Source of the DNA: Lysinibacillus boronitolerans JCM 21713 = 10a = NBRC 103108
GTDB taxonomy: Bacteria; Bacillota; Bacilli; Bacillales_A; Planococcaceae
Assembly (NCBI RefSeq): GCF_000772935.1
Contig: NZ_JPVR01000069.1
Location: 62,001 to 126,000 of the forward strand
Reading direction: 5' to 3'
Length of the DNA stretch: 64,000 nucleotides
Part shown: positions 36,319-47,306 of the stretch, piece after piece
Layout of the letters: each line of letters begins with the position of its first letter
Position numbering within the stretch: position 1 is the stretch's first letter
Made by a program: the position numbers and the translations under genes
Notes under the pieces: model-generated
Told to the model about the DNA's origin: nothing
The model's input: the letters and a program-made list of their open reading frames with translations, nothing else
The model's database searches: none

Positions 36319-36798
36319 TTAATTTATTTTATCTTCTAATAAAAAATCTAAAAACTCTCTAACAGCTCCTTCTCCACCTTTAAAACTAGATATAAAATCA
36401 ACACTTTTCTTTACTAAAGGTGCTGCATCAGATGGACAACCAGTGATAGCACATAATTTTATACATTCCAGATCGTTTTCGTCATCTCCTATGTACGCAA
36501 TATTCCCGTATACTAATTCATATTTTTCAACAATACTTTGTAGAATTTCCTTTTTATTATTGATATTTTGAAATACTTCATCTATACCTAATTCTTTCAT
36601 TCTTATATTAAGAATATCAGAATATCTTCCAGTAATAACAATAGGTTTTACACCAAGATGATTCAATTGTTTAATTCTAAGACCATCTTTTACATTAAAT
36701 ACCTTTAATTCCTCTCCTTGTACTCCAAAATAAACTTTCCCATCAGTTAATGTTCCATCAACATCAAACACTACCAATTTTATCGCATTTTTATCCAA
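36319..36798 (-). CDS. KdsC-like HAD phosphatase
   Basis: KdsC removes the phosphate from Kdo 8-phosphate. The 159-residue cap-less HAD protein has VVFDVDGTLTDGKVYF with both catalytic aspartates (residues about 9-25), IVITGRYSDI, the lysine loop, YIGDDENDLE and the C-terminal GGEGAVREFLDFLL that is typical of this subfamily. The start is TTG with GTGAG eight bases upstream. It lies just upstream of the aldolase fusion, so it may act on the phosphorylated product of that enzyme or on its aldehyde precursor. Confidence 0.87.
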   Translation of the reverse strand: MDKNAIKLVVFDVDGTLTDGKVYFGVQGEELKVFNVKDGLRIKQLNHLGVKPIVITGRYSDILNIRMKELGIDEVFQNINNKKEILQSIVEKYELVYGNIAYIGDDENDLECIKLCAITGCPSDAAPLVKKSVDFISSFKGGEGAVREFLDFLLEDKIN

Positions 36799-36831
36799 TA
36801 TTTTTTCTCACTTTCTAAAATAGATTACAAT

Positions 36832-39741
36832 TTATTTTAAAATTAGTAGAGGTCTAAACCCCCAACCTTTACCTATTAATGTTTGTATTTGAAATGTAAA
36901 ATTATTACCTTCTCCACCTCTAGCTACTGCATATTCGTCAAAGGAGATTTTATTATTGTTAATTTGATTATTCAAAATTTTATTAAATGGATGTGTAATA
37001 CCTTTTTCAGGCTTATTCTTCGTCCAAGATACATTATTTTCAGTATTCCAATTAAAAGAACTCTTAATATAATTATTCCACTCATTATTAACAGGTAATA
37101 CTTTATGTTTGCTTCTTTTATTCAAATTATTTTCTTCTATATAAGAATTCCCTCCATCTAGAAGACTAATTATATTAGGTAAATTTTTTAGCAAATTTAT
37201 ATTACCTTCAATTACTCCGTTTCTTTCTAATTCAAGCCAAGAAATATAATTCTGCACATTACGATCCGCAATCAGTTTCTTATTACCATTGTTCTCATCC
37301 ACCATAATAAAATAAAAATCTCCACTCGGTTCAGGTGTACCCTCGATAGATAAATGCAATGCAATTTCTTCCCCTAAACCGCTAAATTCCCCAACTGTAT
37401 TATATTTTGCCTCATAATAACATCGAATACGTTTACCAATTTCTAAATCTTCTATTCGTTCAACCTCATGAATATGATAAGCACGACCATCTTTATTAAT
37501 GGCAATGCCCATAAAGCTAAAATCTGGATTTTCCGATACAATTTCTACTGTCACTTCATGCATTATATTTTTCAAATTTAACTTTTCAAATAGGATTTGC
37601 TGCTGGAATGTACCATATAGTTCTTTATTAAAAGTATCTTCAATTTTCACTAAGTTTGATTTTCCATCAATTGTTACTTTTAATTCCAATAGCTCTTTAG
37701 CATGATTCGCCCCCAGAATTTGTAATTTAGTACCTTTAAATTTAAAAATAAGCTGGGTTTCAGAATTTACTGTATCAACACTAAAACCATATCTTTCAAG
37801 CTCAATCTCTTTTTTCTCTTCTTCATTCTCTTCAGTATTTTGAACTTCAAAATTCGTTTGAATTTCTAAAACCTGCTTTTCCCAATTACCTTCAAAATGG
37901 AAAATCCCTGATGTTGATTCATAATATTTATAACTGTTACTAACTCTCAGCGGTCGATATACTTTTACATGGAAAAAAGGCGCTAGCTTTTGATAAGCAT
38001 CAATCGTTAATAACAAGTACTTGCGATAAATCTGCACCGAAGCATATAATTTCTCTGTTAACACAGGCATTTTATTGCAAATGCTTAAATCTGAATAAAA
38101 TTTACTTTCATAGTATTGGATCACTGGCATGATAAGTGTATTGACAAAATGGTTTTTCTTAAATATCTCGAAGCGTGCATAAAAATTTTTTAAAATAGTA
38201 TCTATTTTTTTAATATCCATTGATTTGTGATAAGTCTCTAAATCGGTCAAAATCTCCAGCATTTTATTGATCAATTTAGGAAAAGCTTGGCTACCTTTTT
38301 CTAAGTTTAGTAATTTATCTTGGTTAGCCTTTCTCCCATGATGCTCTAGCTGTTCCCACCAATTAGCTGGTACAACTTTTTCTATTAATTCATGCTGTAT
38401 AATACTTTCAAGCGTTTGAAAAGGAGCATTTGCAATTTTAGCTCCACCAATCGTAGTATTAACAATATTGATATTTGGTAAAGTTGAAATGTAAAGTTCC
38501 ATTTCTCTCCGCATTAAATCAAACGTCGGATTTGTCTGGACTTGGCTTCCATGTACAGATTCCACATTAAACACAGCAACTAGATCTTTCTCAAATAATT
38601 CGCCGTCTACTTGTTCTGGTTCTTCACCTGTTCGTTCTTCTTTTGGTGTCCACCTCGTTATGCCCTTTGCATAAAATTGATTACCTTTATAAGCAAAGTT
38701 TTGACCGACTAATATGATTTTACCAACATTTAATTTGTATAATAATTGCAGTGTCACATTGGCTATTGTTGCTGAATCGTTAATAGTTACCGATTGTACA
38801 TTATGTAAAATAGGCGTTAACTTATCCTTTTCCACTACAAAATGTGCAAGTGGACCTGGGAAGGTTTGCACTGTTTCATACCCTACAGTTGTACCATACA
38901 GTAATGGAATATCGTTTATTTGTTTTTCTCGTAGCTCTTGAAACACCATATGGTTATGTGACTGTGGGTCATAAGACAAAACAGCATCAGGCTGAATATT
39001 ATTTGCAATTAATGCTCGATTGGCTGATCCTACTGCAAAAATAAAAGCAAGTCCGTTTTTTTTTATATGACGTATATTCTCTATCTCATCTGACAACGAT
39101 GGCCCTGCTGAAACAAGTAGCACTGGTTTCCCTTTAAAGATGTTATTTTTCTGTTCTAAAATATTTGGAGTTTCAAAAGTCGATTTGATATTCATTAACA
39201 TATTGATAGCCCAACGATCCTTAAATTTCGCCTCAACTCTTGTATTACTATATTTATCTTTCAAAAAGCGCCGATACAACTCAGTAAAGTTTGAATATTC
39301 ATCTTTAGCGATTTTCTCATATATAGGAAGCTGAAGTAGAAAGACTCTTTGGGCAAAATTAATACTAAAATTACTTAAATGCATAACTAAGTCTCTTTCA
39401 GTATGCTCCACATATTGGTTAGCAATCCCCTCTATTGAAACCCCTATCCGATCTGCATTCTTTTTAAATTCCTCATATACTTCCACAATCGGCTCATAGA
39501 CTGAAATTATTTTTTCAGGGTATTTCATTTGTACTTCTTTTACATGGTAGCCTAATCCCACACCATAAAATAAAACATGGTCAGAGGCCTTCAATTGTGC
39601 TGCATTTGCTTCGATAAAACGTTGTGCCTCGTTAACAGGATTATATTTACTATGTATCGGAAGCATATGGCCATCATGCTCTACCTGTATAACTGGTAGG
39701 TTTTGTTTACTTTGCAGTAATTCAATTTTTTTATGTGCCAA
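36832..39741 (-). CDS. Maf-type flagellin nonulosonic acid transferase
   Basis: Maf (motility accessory factor, DUF115) proteins move pseudaminic or legionaminic acid from CMP onto serine or threonine of flagellin in the cytoplasm. The core has LFYGVGLGYHVKEVQ near residues 57-71, PVLLVSAGPSLSDEIENI with GPSL at 213-216, IFAVGSANRAL, QPDAVLSYDPQ, and IILVGQNFAYKGNQFYAKG. At 969 residues it is long: about 400 C-terminal residues follow the core, with a beta-rich part. The start is TTG after GGGAGGGAAG. The gene lies in the pse-bearing island next to hag, which supports flagellin as its target. Confidence 0.88.
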   Translation of the reverse strand: MAHKKIELLQSKQNLPVIQVEHDGHMLPIHSKYNPVNEAQRFIEANAAQLKASDHVLFYGVGLGYHVKEVQMKYPEKIISVYEPIVEVYEEFKKNADRIGVSIEGIANQYVEHTERDLVMHLSNFSINFAQRVFLLQLPIYEKIAKDEYSNFTELYRRFLKDKYSNTRVEAKFKDRWAINMLMNIKSTFETPNILEQKNNIFKGKPVLLVSAGPSLSDEIENIRHIKKNGLAFIFAVGSANRALIANNIQPDAVLSYDPQSHNHMVFQELREKQINDIPLLYGTTVGYETVQTFPGPLAHFVVEKDKLTPILHNVQSVTINDSATIANVTLQLLYKLNVGKIILVGQNFAYKGNQFYAKGITRWTPKEERTGEEPEQVDGELFEKDLVAVFNVESVHGSQVQTNPTFDLMRREMELYISTLPNINIVNTTIGGAKIANAPFQTLESIIQHELIEKVVPANWWEQLEHHGRKANQDKLLNLEKGSQAFPKLINKMLEILTDLETYHKSMDIKKIDTILKNFYARFEIFKKNHFVNTLIMPVIQYYESKFYSDLSICNKMPVLTEKLYASVQIYRKYLLLTIDAYQKLAPFFHVKVYRPLRVSNSYKYYESTSGIFHFEGNWEKQVLEIQTNFEVQNTEENEEEKKEIELERYGFSVDTVNSETQLIFKFKGTKLQILGANHAKELLELKVTIDGKSNLVKIEDTFNKELYGTFQQQILFEKLNLKNIMHEVTVEIVSENPDFSFMGIAINKDGRAYHIHEVERIEDLEIGKRIRCYYEAKYNTVGEFSGLGEEIALHLSIEGTPEPSGDFYFIMVDENNGNKKLIADRNVQNYISWLELERNGVIEGNINLLKNLPNIISLLDGGNSYIEENNLNKRSKHKVLPVNNEWNNYIKSSFNWNTENNVSWTKNKPEKGITHPFNKILNNQINNNKISFDEYAVARGGEGNNFTFQIQTLIGKGWGFRPLLILK

Positions 39742-39757
39742 CTGACTTCCCTCCCTT

Positions 39758-41047
39758 TTATACTTGTCCTATACCGTAATACTGCCAGTTCGTTTGTATT
39801 TCCTTATGATTGCTTAAAAAATTGCGTCCATCAAATAAAACTTTACTATGGACTAATTGACTTATTTCTGACCAATCCACTGTTTTAAACTCATCCCATT
39901 CCGTTACTAAAAGTATTGCTTCCGTACTATCTACACATTGTTGAATAAATTCTGTTGAAGTTACACCTATTGTAGTCGCCTCTCTAACAATTGGATCGTA
40001 GACTGTAATCTCTGCACCTCTATTTTTAAGCTGTTCTATTAAATATAATGATGGTGCTTCTCTTAAATCATCTGTATTTGGTTTAAAGGAAAGTCCTAGA
40101 ATGGCTATTTTTCTTCCAACTACATTGTCGTTAAAATGCTGCATTACCTTTTCTAAAAATAATTGACGTTGTTTAGTGTTCACTTGTATTGCTTTCTCAA
40201 CAATTGTCAATGGTGCGTCATTTTCTTTTGCTAAATAGGCTATTGCCTCTGTATCTTTTGGGAAGCAAGATCCTCCGTAACCAAGTCCTGCATTTAAAAA
40301 TGCGCGCCCGACACGGTGATCCATCCCCATACCATCTGCTACGTCAGCTACATTTGCCCCTACTGCTTCACAAAGATTAGCAATCTCATTAATATAACTA
40401 ATTTTCACAGCCAAAAATGCATTCGCAGCATATTTAATCATTTCGGCACTTTTACGATTCGTACGTACAATTGGTAAACTTAATGGTTTAAACAATTGTT
40501 CAATTATACTGCCACTTTTTTCAGTCTCTGCCCCAATAACAATTCGGTCTCCATGAAACGTATCATGAATCGCATGACCTTCTCTTAAAAATTCTGGATT
40601 TGAAACGACTTCTACTTTTACATTAGCTACTATATTTTCTTCAATAATCGATTGAACTAAATCGTTTGTGCCCACGGGAACAGTACTTTTCACCACAACA
40701 ATTGTATCGTTCACAATATGTAATGCTATATCTTTTGCAGCTTGTTTAATATAGGTTAAATCTGCGGCACCACTCTCACTTTGAGGTGTACCAACAGCTA
40801 TAAATACGATTTCAGCATGTAGAAAAGCATCTACGTGATTCGTCGTAAAAGTTAATCGATTTGCTTCAATATTTTTGACCATTAATTCATCTAGCCCTGG
40901 TTCATAAATAGGGGATTTACCCGCCTTTAGTTTGTTCACCTTACAATCATCAATGTCAATACAAGTCACGGTATGACCTATCTCAGAAAGAACAACCCCT
41001 GTGACAAGCCCTACATATCCAGTACCAATAACAGCTACATTAGTCAT
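39758..41047 (-). CDS. ugd: UDP-glucose 6-dehydrogenase
   Basis: This enzyme oxidises UDP-glucose to UDP-glucuronic acid with two NAD. The 429 residues start with [22 protein letters not shown] (NAD loop), contain [24 protein letters not shown], and the catalytic cysteine in [13 protein letters not shown], with a C-terminal Rossmann domain ([18 protein letters not shown]). GalU overlaps upstream by ATGA... actually it is the next gene in reading order, sharing four bases, so GalU, Ugd and the UXS-like enzyme form one UDP-sugar line. B. subtilis TuaD is of the same family. Confidence 0.95.
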   Translation of the reverse strand: MTNVAVIGTGYVGLVTGVVLSEIGHTVTCIDIDDCKVNKLKAGKSPIYEPGLDELMVKNIEANRLTFTTNHVDAFLHAEIVFIAVGTPQSESGAADLTYIKQAAKDIALHIVNDTIVVVKSTVPVGTNDLVQSIIEENIVANVKVEVVSNPEFLREGHAIHDTFHGDRIVIGAETEKSGSIIEQLFKPLSLPIVRTNRKSAEMIKYAANAFLAVKISYINEIANLCEAVGANVADVADGMGMDHRVGRAFLNAGLGYGGSCFPKDTEAIAYLAKENDAPLTIVEKAIQVNTKQRQLFLEKVMQHFNDNVVGRKIAILGLSFKPNTDDLREAPSLYLIEQLKNRGAEITVYDPIVREATTIGVTSTEFIQQCVDSTEAILLVTEWDEFKTVDWSEISQLVHSKVLFDGRNFLSNHKEIQTNWQYYGIGQV

Positions 41048-41931
41048 CCTTTTTCCACCTTATCTACCACTTGTCTAATATAAGCAAACACTTCATCTTT
41101 TAAATCTTCACGCTCTAACGCAAAATCAATTGTCGCTTGGACAAAGCCAACTTTACTACCACAATCATATAGCTTGCCCTTCACATCATGAGCTACTATA
41201 CGTTCAGAATGGTTAAGTAATTCTATAGCGTCTGTTAATTGGATCTCACCACCAGCACCTGGCTGCGTAACCTTTAGTGCATTAAAAATGGTAGGTGTTA
41301 GAACATAGCGTCCCATAATCGCTAAATTAGATGGGGCATCCTCAGCCTTTGGCTTTTCTACAAACCCTTTTACCTCAATGGCTTTTCCATCCTCCACCTT
41401 ACCAGCTGGATCAATCACTCCATATTGATGGACGACACTTCTATCAACAGCTTGTACACCGATTACTGAAGCTTGTTCATGTTCATATGTTTCAATTAAC
41501 TGTGCTAGTGCAGGTGTTTCAGCTTGTAGAATGATATCCCCTAATAGTACGGCAAATGGTTCATCACCAATAAAGCGGTGAGCACAATAGATAGCATCCC
41601 CAAGACCTTTCGCTTCCTTTTGGCGGATATAATGAATATTTGCCAAATTTGAAATGGCTTGGATCTCGTCAAGATCTTGCCATTTACCTTTTTTTGTTAA
41701 CAGCTCTTCTAATTCATACGTTTTATCAAAATGATCTTCAATAGCTCTTTTATTACGTCCGCTAATAATAATAATATCCTCAATACCCGCGGCTACTGCT
41801 TCCTCTACTATATATTGAATAGTTGGTTTATCAACAATCGGTAGCATTTCCTTAGGTTGTGCCTTTGTGGCAGGTAAAAAGCGTGTACCGAGACCAGCAG
41901 CTGGAATAACCGCTTTTCGTACTTTTTTCAT
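41044..41931 (-). CDS. galU: UTP-glucose-1-phosphate uridylyltransferase
   Basis: GalU makes UDP-glucose from glucose 1-phosphate, which PgcA at the other end of the island can supply. The 295 residues have [30 protein letters not shown] (nucleotide loop, here in part), [13 protein letters not shown], and [24 protein letters not shown]. The stop overlaps the ugd start (ATGA) and its start follows the UXS-like stop directly. The second copy common in Bacillus genomes (gtaB) is not in the window, so this one may be dedicated to the glycan. Confidence 0.96.
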   Translation of the reverse strand: MKKVRKAVIPAAGLGTRFLPATKAQPKEMLPIVDKPTIQYIVEEAVAAGIEDIIIISGRNKRAIEDHFDKTYELEELLTKKGKWQDLDEIQAISNLANIHYIRQKEAKGLGDAIYCAHRFIGDEPFAVLLGDIILQAETPALAQLIETYEHEQASVIGVQAVDRSVVHQYGVIDPAGKVEDGKAIEVKGFVEKPKAEDAPSNLAIMGRYVLTPTIFNALKVTQPGAGGEIQLTDAIELLNHSERIVAHDVKGKLYDCGSKVGFVQATIDFALEREDLKDEVFAYIRQVVDKVEKG

Positions 41932-42864
41932 TTACACTCGCTCCTTGAAATAAGCAATTGTTTTTTCAAGCCCTTCCTCTAACATCACTTTAGGCTCCCA
42001 ATTTAGTAAACGTTTTGCTTCATCAATTACTGGCTGACGTTGCTGTGGATCATCCTGTGGTATTGGCTCATATTGCAACTGCATTTTTTTTCCTGTACCT
42101 TTAATAACCTTTTCTGCTAGCTCTAACATTGTAAATTCATTTGGATTACCTAAATTTATGGGACCTGTGATTTCTTTCGGTGTAGCCATCAATCTTAAAA
42201 ATCCTTCAATTAAATCATCCACATAACAAAATGATCTTGTTTGTAAACCATCTCCATACACTGTTAATGGCTGGTTTTGTAAAGATTGAACAATGAAATT
42301 ACTAACCACTCGTCCATCGTTAGCATCCATTCGAGGACCGTATGTATTAAAAATCCGAACAATTTTGATTTCTATATCATACATTCTTGCATAATCAAAG
42401 AATAATGTTTCAGCTCCACGTTTTCCTTCATCATAACAACTACGTATGCCAATTGGGTTAACATGTCCCCAATAATGCTCTGGTTGAGGATGTACTAATG
42501 GATCTCCATAAACCTCTGATGTAGATGCTTGAAAAATTTTCGCCCCTGTTTGACGAGCTAGTTCAAGTAAATGCAATGCACCGAGTACACTTGTCTTAAA
42601 GGTATGGATAGGGTCAGCTTGATAATGCACCGGACTGGCAGGGCATGCTAAATTATAAATTTCATCTAAACATCCTAATTCAGGAGGTGGTTCTGTAATA
42701 TCGTGCTTTATAAATGTAATGTTCTCTTGTATATGTTGAATATTTCTAAGTGATCCAGTTTGTAGATTATCCAGACAAATTACATCATGACCTTGTTCAA
42801 CTAAGCGATCAATTAAATGGGATCCTAAAAAGCCTGCGCCACCTGTTACTAAAATACGTTTCAT
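41932..42864 (-). CDS. UDP-glucuronate decarboxylase (UDP-xylose synthase-like)
   Basis: UXS enzymes decarboxylate UDP-glucuronic acid to UDP-xylose. The 310-residue extended SDR has [18 protein letters not shown] (residues 4-21), [22 protein letters not shown], and [15 protein letters not shown], which contains the catalytic tyrosine and lysine and is diagnostic of UXS over other epimerases. Also IFNTYGPRM and [11 protein letters not shown] chose the ATG with GGAGGTTAGCA upstream; the longer reading overlaps galE. With galU and ugd it completes a UDP-glucose to UDP-xylose line. Confidence 0.9.
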   Translation of the reverse strand: MKRILVTGGAGFLGSHLIDRLVEQGHDVICLDNLQTGSLRNIQHIQENITFIKHDITEPPPELGCLDEIYNLACPASPVHYQADPIHTFKTSVLGALHLLELARQTGAKIFQASTSEVYGDPLVHPQPEHYWGHVNPIGIRSCYDEGKRGAETLFFDYARMYDIEIKIVRIFNTYGPRMDANDGRVVSNFIVQSLQNQPLTVYGDGLQTRSFCYVDDLIEGFLRLMATPKEITGPINLGNPNEFTMLELAEKVIKGTGKKMQLQYEPIPQDDPQQRQPVIDEAKRLLNWEPKVMLEEGLEKTIAYFKERV

Positions 42865-42866
42865 TG

Positions 42867-43844
42867 CTAACCTCCAAATTTCTTTTGATGCCAGTTCCAC
42901 GCAGTTAAAATAATTTGTTGTAAATTAAATTGTGGTTGCCATCCTAATACTTCCCTTGCTTTTTCAGCTGATCCAATTAGCTTAGCAGGATCTCCCTCCC
43001 GTCTGTTCGTAACAATATACTGAATTGGTAGGTTCGTAACTCGTTCAGCCTCTTGAATTATTTCTAATACTGAATAACCTTCACCGTTTCCTAAATTTAA
43101 TTTCAAGTTACTAGTATTTTTATGTAAATAATCTACTGCTCGATAATGTGCATCTGCTAAATCTATTACATGGATATAGTCTCGTATACAAGTACCATCA
43201 TGAGTATCAAAATCGTCTCCAAATACAGAAATAGTTTGTCTTTTACCTATAGCGACATCCAAAACTAAAGGAATTAAATGTGATTCAGGTTCATGCCATT
43301 CTCCTATTTCACCTTCAACATCTGCACCGGCTGCATTAAAATAGCGTAATGCAACATATTTCAAACCATATGCATGAGAATAATCATCCATTACTTGCTC
43401 TATCATTAGTTTTGTCCGTCCATACGGATTAATAGGTTTCTGTGGATTTCTTTCTGTAATTGGTAATTCCAATGGATTACCATATGTTGCACATGTTGAA
43501 GAGAATACGATGTTTGTCACATTATGCGCTAACATTGTATCTAATAATTGTATAGAATTCACAACATTATTTTGATAGTATTTTGCAGGCTGTATGACAG
43601 ATTCTCCTACATATGCAAACGCAGCAAAGTGAATAACAGTATGGATTTGCGGATAATGATTAAATAGATTCTCTATATCTACTTTTCTGGCTAAGTCCCC
43701 TTCTACAAAAGGAACTTGTTCTGGGACAAACTCGCGATGCCCTGTACTTAAATTATCAAAAACCACAACTTCTTTTCCCTGCTGCACTAAATACTTTACA
43801 GTGTGCGATCCTATATAGCCTGCTCCTCCAATTACAGCAATCAT
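42867..43844 (-). CDS. galE: UDP-glucose 4-epimerase
   Basis: GalE interconverts UDP-glucose and UDP-galactose. The 325-residue SDR begins [19 protein letters not shown], has [11 protein letters not shown], the YGRTKLMIE catalytic pair, [10 protein letters not shown], and [15 protein letters not shown], all GalE landmarks. It can feed the Glf mutase elsewhere in the island. It begins one base after the pseB stop and ends three bases before the UXS-like start, so it is inside one operon. Confidence 0.95.
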   Translation of the reverse strand: MIAVIGGAGYIGSHTVKYLVQQGKEVVVFDNLSTGHREFVPEQVPFVEGDLARKVDIENLFNHYPQIHTVIHFAAFAYVGESVIQPAKYYQNNVVNSIQLLDTMLAHNVTNIVFSSTCATYGNPLELPITERNPQKPINPYGRTKLMIEQVMDDYSHAYGLKYVALRYFNAAGADVEGEIGEWHEPESHLIPLVLDVAIGKRQTISVFGDDFDTHDGTCIRDYIHVIDLADAHYRAVDYLHKNTSNLKLNLGNGEGYSVLEIIQEAERVTNLPIQYIVTNRREGDPAKLIGSAEKAREVLGWQPQFNLQQIILTAWNWHQKKFGG

Positions 43845-44834
<990 letters not shown>

Positions 44835-45188
44835 TCAGTTTTCTATCTTTTCAAAAATCCACTCAGATGCACTTGCAAACATTGGTGCAATTTCATATTC
44901 AAATAAGTCCGCTACAGTGACAAAATCGCTAATTTCTAATGCATGATTTATTTCATTTAGCATATCAAGCGCTTCTTTTGTTTGACTATTGACTTTGTAG
45001 TTTTGTTCAATCATATAATGCTCCACTGATACTAACCAACCCATTCCTTCACTTAAATCGATGATTATTTGTAAAGCGTCTGCTTGTTGGCCAATACGTA
45101 ACATGTTAGCAATTTGCTGGCAGCCCTGTTCAATTCTTATAACATATTCATAATAGGATTGTTGTGTCTCTTGCATTAATTCATTCAT
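44835..45188 (-). CDS. Small helical protein between hag and pseB, function unknown
   Basis: I do not recognise this 117-residue protein. It is acidic and predicted to be helical, with no signal peptide, no cysteine and no membrane segment; it contains MLRIGQQADALQIIIDLSEGMGWLVSVEHYM in the centre. Size, helix content and position just downstream of flagellin recall flagellar chaperones or filament-linked proteins, but no motif proves it. GGAGG eight bases before the ATG supports the start. It has its own SigD-like promoter after the hag terminator and opens the glycan operon. Confidence 0.75.
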   Translation of the reverse strand: MNELMQETQQSYYEYVIRIEQGCQQIANMLRIGQQADALQIIIDLSEGMGWLVSVEHYMIEQNYKVNSQTKEALDMLNEINHALEISDFVTVADLFEYEIAPMFASASEWIFEKIEN

Positions 45189-45219
45189 GAATAAATCCTC
45201 CCATTCTCTACTTACTATT

Positions 45220-45244
45220 ATATCGGTTTTTTTTCTTAATTATA
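45220..45244 (-). promoter_or_regulatory. SigD-like promoter of the small gene and glycan operon
   Basis: On the minus strand TATA, 14 bases rich in A, then CCGATAT, a perfect SigD -10. The following TATAAT could also serve as a SigA -10, although no TTGACA-like -35 is present. It lies between the hag terminator and the next gene. Confidence 0.5.
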
Positions 45245-45257
45245 TAGGGCGATAACA

Positions 45258-45291
45258 CGAAAAAACCTTGCGACATAAAAGTCGCAAGGTT
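45258..45291 (-). terminator. Terminator after hag
   Basis: On the minus strand AACCTTGCGAC and GTCGCAAGGTT form a perfect 11-base-pair stem around TTTTAT, followed by TTTTTTCG. It ends the flagellin transcript. Confidence 0.95.
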
Positions 45292-45307
45292 GAAATTATT
45301 AGTAGGA

Positions 45308-46474
45308 TTAACCTAATAATTGAAGAACGCCTTGTGGTTGTTGGTTTGCTTGAGCAAGCATAGATTGAGCAGCTTGCATTAAGATGTTGTTCTTCGTGAA
45401 TGCCATCATTTCAGCAGCCATATCTGTATCACGGATACGAGACTCAGCAGCTGTTAGGTTTTCAGAAGATGTACCTAAGTTATTGATAGTGTGCTCTAAA
45501 CGGTTTTGAACCGCACCTAGTTTAGAACGCTCGTTAGATACTTTAGATAGAGCTTTATCAATAGTTGATATTGCTTTATCAGCTGCACCTTGTGTAGAAA
45601 TATCAATACCTGTTTTTTCAGTAACACTTGTAGCTTTATTTACAGTTTGATCTGCTTGTACAGTAGCTGAACCTGTAATTGTACCTGTTTCTTTTACAGA
45701 TAAAGAACCTAATTGTTTTAATGCGTCTACAACATCTTGGTTACTTGCAGTAATTGTTCCGCCTGCTTCTTGAGCTAATTTAATAGTAACAGTTTTACCA
45801 TCGTTACTCATAGTTGCAGTTGTTTGAGTTACTGCTTTACCTGATGGATTAGTGTCTACAGCTTCATACTTTATAGTAAGATCTTCTCCAGTACGATTGC
45901 TTACAGTTGCACCTGCAATACCCGTTAAGGCAGTGGATGCACCCGAAAGACCTGCAACATCTAATGCTTCAGCATCTAATTCTGCAATTTCCAGTTTAAT
46001 ATTTTGACTTGAGTTAGCACCGATGTGGAATGTTACAGCATTTGATGAACCAGAAAGGTCACCGTTTAAAAGTTTACGTGTGTTGAACTCTGTATCTGTA
46101 GAAATACGAGTAATTTCTTGAGATAATTGGTCCATCTCTTTTTGTAATTCTGCACGGTCTTGAGCAGTGTTTGTATCGTTTGAAGATTGAACTGCTAATT
46201 CACGCATACGTTGTAGGATAGAGTGTGTTTCGTTAAGTGCACCTTCAGCAGTTTGGATTAATGAGATTGAGTCTTGGGCGTTTTTAGTAGCCATGTCAAG
46301 ACCACGGATTTGTCCGCGCATTTTCTCAGAAATTGCTAAACCAGCAGCATCGTCACCAGCACGGTTGATTTTGAAACCTGAAGATAATTTCTCAAGGTTT
46401 TTAGAAGCTTGAGTGTTGTTAAAGCCAAGGTTACGGTGTGTGTTTAAAGCTGAAATGTTGTGTTGAATTCTCAT
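45308..46474 (-). CDS. hag: Flagellin
   Basis: Flagellin forms the filament. The 388 residues have the conserved N-terminal D0/D1 part (MRIQHNISALNTHRNLGFN, LEKLSSGFKINRAGDDAAGLAISEKMRGQIRGL) and C-terminal part (LGAVQNRLEHTINNL, ESRIRDTDMAAEMMAFTKNNIL, ANQQPQGVLQLLG). The central section, about residues 170-290, is variable and rich in serine and threonine, the likely sites for Maf-dependent glycosylation. It is longer than the 304-residue B. subtilis Hag. The leader has a strong AAGGAGG and a CsrA-type hairpin; a SigD promoter lies upstream. Confidence 0.98.
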   Translation of the reverse strand: MRIQHNISALNTHRNLGFNNTQASKNLEKLSSGFKINRAGDDAAGLAISEKMRGQIRGLDMATKNAQDSISLIQTAEGALNETHSILQRMRELAVQSSNDTNTAQDRAELQKEMDQLSQEITRISTDTEFNTRKLLNGDLSGSSNAVTFHIGANSSQNIKLEIAELDAEALDVAGLSGASTALTGIAGATVSNRTGEDLTIKYEAVDTNPSGKAVTQTTATMSNDGKTVTIKLAQEAGGTITASNQDVVDALKQLGSLSVKETGTITGSATVQADQTVNKATSVTEKTGIDISTQGAADKAISTIDKALSKVSNERSKLGAVQNRLEHTINNLGTSSENLTAAESRIRDTDMAAEMMAFTKNNILMQAAQSMLAQANQQPQGVLQLLG

Positions 46475-46479
46475 TTGGA

Positions 46480-46523
46480 ATTCCTCCTTGAATAATAGTT
46501 TTTGTCATCTCACATCCATGTGA
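46480..46523 (-). promoter_or_regulatory. CsrA-binding sites in the hag leader
   Basis: On the minus strand TCACATGGATGTGA (46510-46523) forms a five-base-pair stem with GGA in the loop, the standard CsrA target. About 25 bases later CAAGGAGGAATT includes the ribosome site with a second GGA. In B. subtilis CsrA binds two such sites in hag RNA and blocks translation; csrA and fliW are encoded next door. Confidence 0.8.
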
Positions 46524-46575
46524 AATGTTGTTGGATTAGGTTGTATTGTATGTACTTCCTGCCCCTACACTATCT

Positions 46576-46601
46576 ATATCGTATCTATTAAAAATAGTTT
46601 A
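46576..46601 (-). promoter_or_regulatory. SigD promoter of hag
   Basis: On the minus strand TAAA, 15 bases, then ACGATAT, a near-perfect match to the SigD pattern. It predicts a leader of about 90 bases before the flagellin start codon, enough for the CsrA sites. Confidence 0.85.
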
Positions 46602-46644
46602 ATAGTATTACAAAAAATATTTTATTTTTTTCTAAACAATTTGA

Positions 46645-46863
46645 TTATAAATTTCTAAATTGCTCCAATAGATTTGAAGTAGTTGACAGCGCTTCTTTAT
46701 TTTGCTCTTGAATCGCCTTAAAAACTTCAGATCGATGTACTTTAACAGTTTTAGGTGCAATTATCCCTAGCTTTATTTGATCTCCGTCTATAGCTAAAAT
46801 TTTGATTTCTATTTTATCACCAATCATAATAGATTCATCTTTTTTTCTAGAAAGCACAAGCAT
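46645..46863 (-). CDS. csrA: Carbon storage regulator CsrA
   Basis: CsrA is a small dimeric RNA-binding protein that represses flagellin translation until FliW removes it. The 72 residues start [23 protein letters not shown] (in part), have [15 protein letters not shown] in the core, and keep the RNA-contact arginine near residue 44. The frame has two consecutive ATG codons; the second gives the standard start MLVLSRK. The FliW stop overlaps this start, so the two are coupled. Confidence 0.97.
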   Translation of the reverse strand: MLVLSRKKDESIMIGDKIEIKILAIDGDQIKLGIIAPKTVKVHRSEVFKAIQEQNKEALSTTSNLLEQFRNL

Positions 46864-47306
46864 CATTTAGCACTTCCTTCCAAGGAGTGCATTGGGAAAC
46901 GTAATGGATAAGCTTTACTATCCTGTAAAACAATCTGCTTACCACATTTTTGTTTAACATTAATAACAATGGGTGCTAATAAATTCATCGTTGAATCTTG
47001 AAAGGTTTCTTTCAAAGTTACAATGGAGTAAGTAATAACATCTTCTTCGTTTTCTATATGTAGCTGTTCTTTATCTTCGTCACTAATTTTAAAACTATAG
47101 TTTTTTTTAAATACAAAGGGGTAGGCAACAACAAAACCTATCTCTACTTTGTTCACTGACTGTAATACCGCGAGTGGTAGATTAGCATCAATCGGTAGAA
47201 GAACAAATTTTTTTTCATCTTCTAGCCCTAGTAAACCATGTTCAAATGTAAGTATCTCTTGTTCAGTAACTTCTACTTCACCTATAAATTTTGTGTTTAG
47301 CTTCAT
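46863..47306 (-). CDS. fliW: Flagellar assembly factor FliW
   Basis: FliW binds either flagellin or CsrA, so it links flagellin export to release of CsrA repression. The 147-residue beta-barrel protein has [35 protein letters not shown] (in part), a typical N terminus, and [25 protein letters not shown] at the end. I chose the ATG at MKLNTKF, which is the usual family start, although GGAG lies 12 bases upstream. It overlaps the yviE-like gene by 29 bases. Confidence 0.95.
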   Translation of the reverse strand: MKLNTKFIGEVEVTEQEILTFEHGLLGLEDEKKFVLLPIDANLPLAVLQSVNKVEIGFVVAYPFVFKKNYSFKISDEDKEQLHIENEEDVITYSIVTLKETFQDSTMNLLAPIVINVKQKCGKQIVLQDSKAYPLRFPMHSLEGSAK

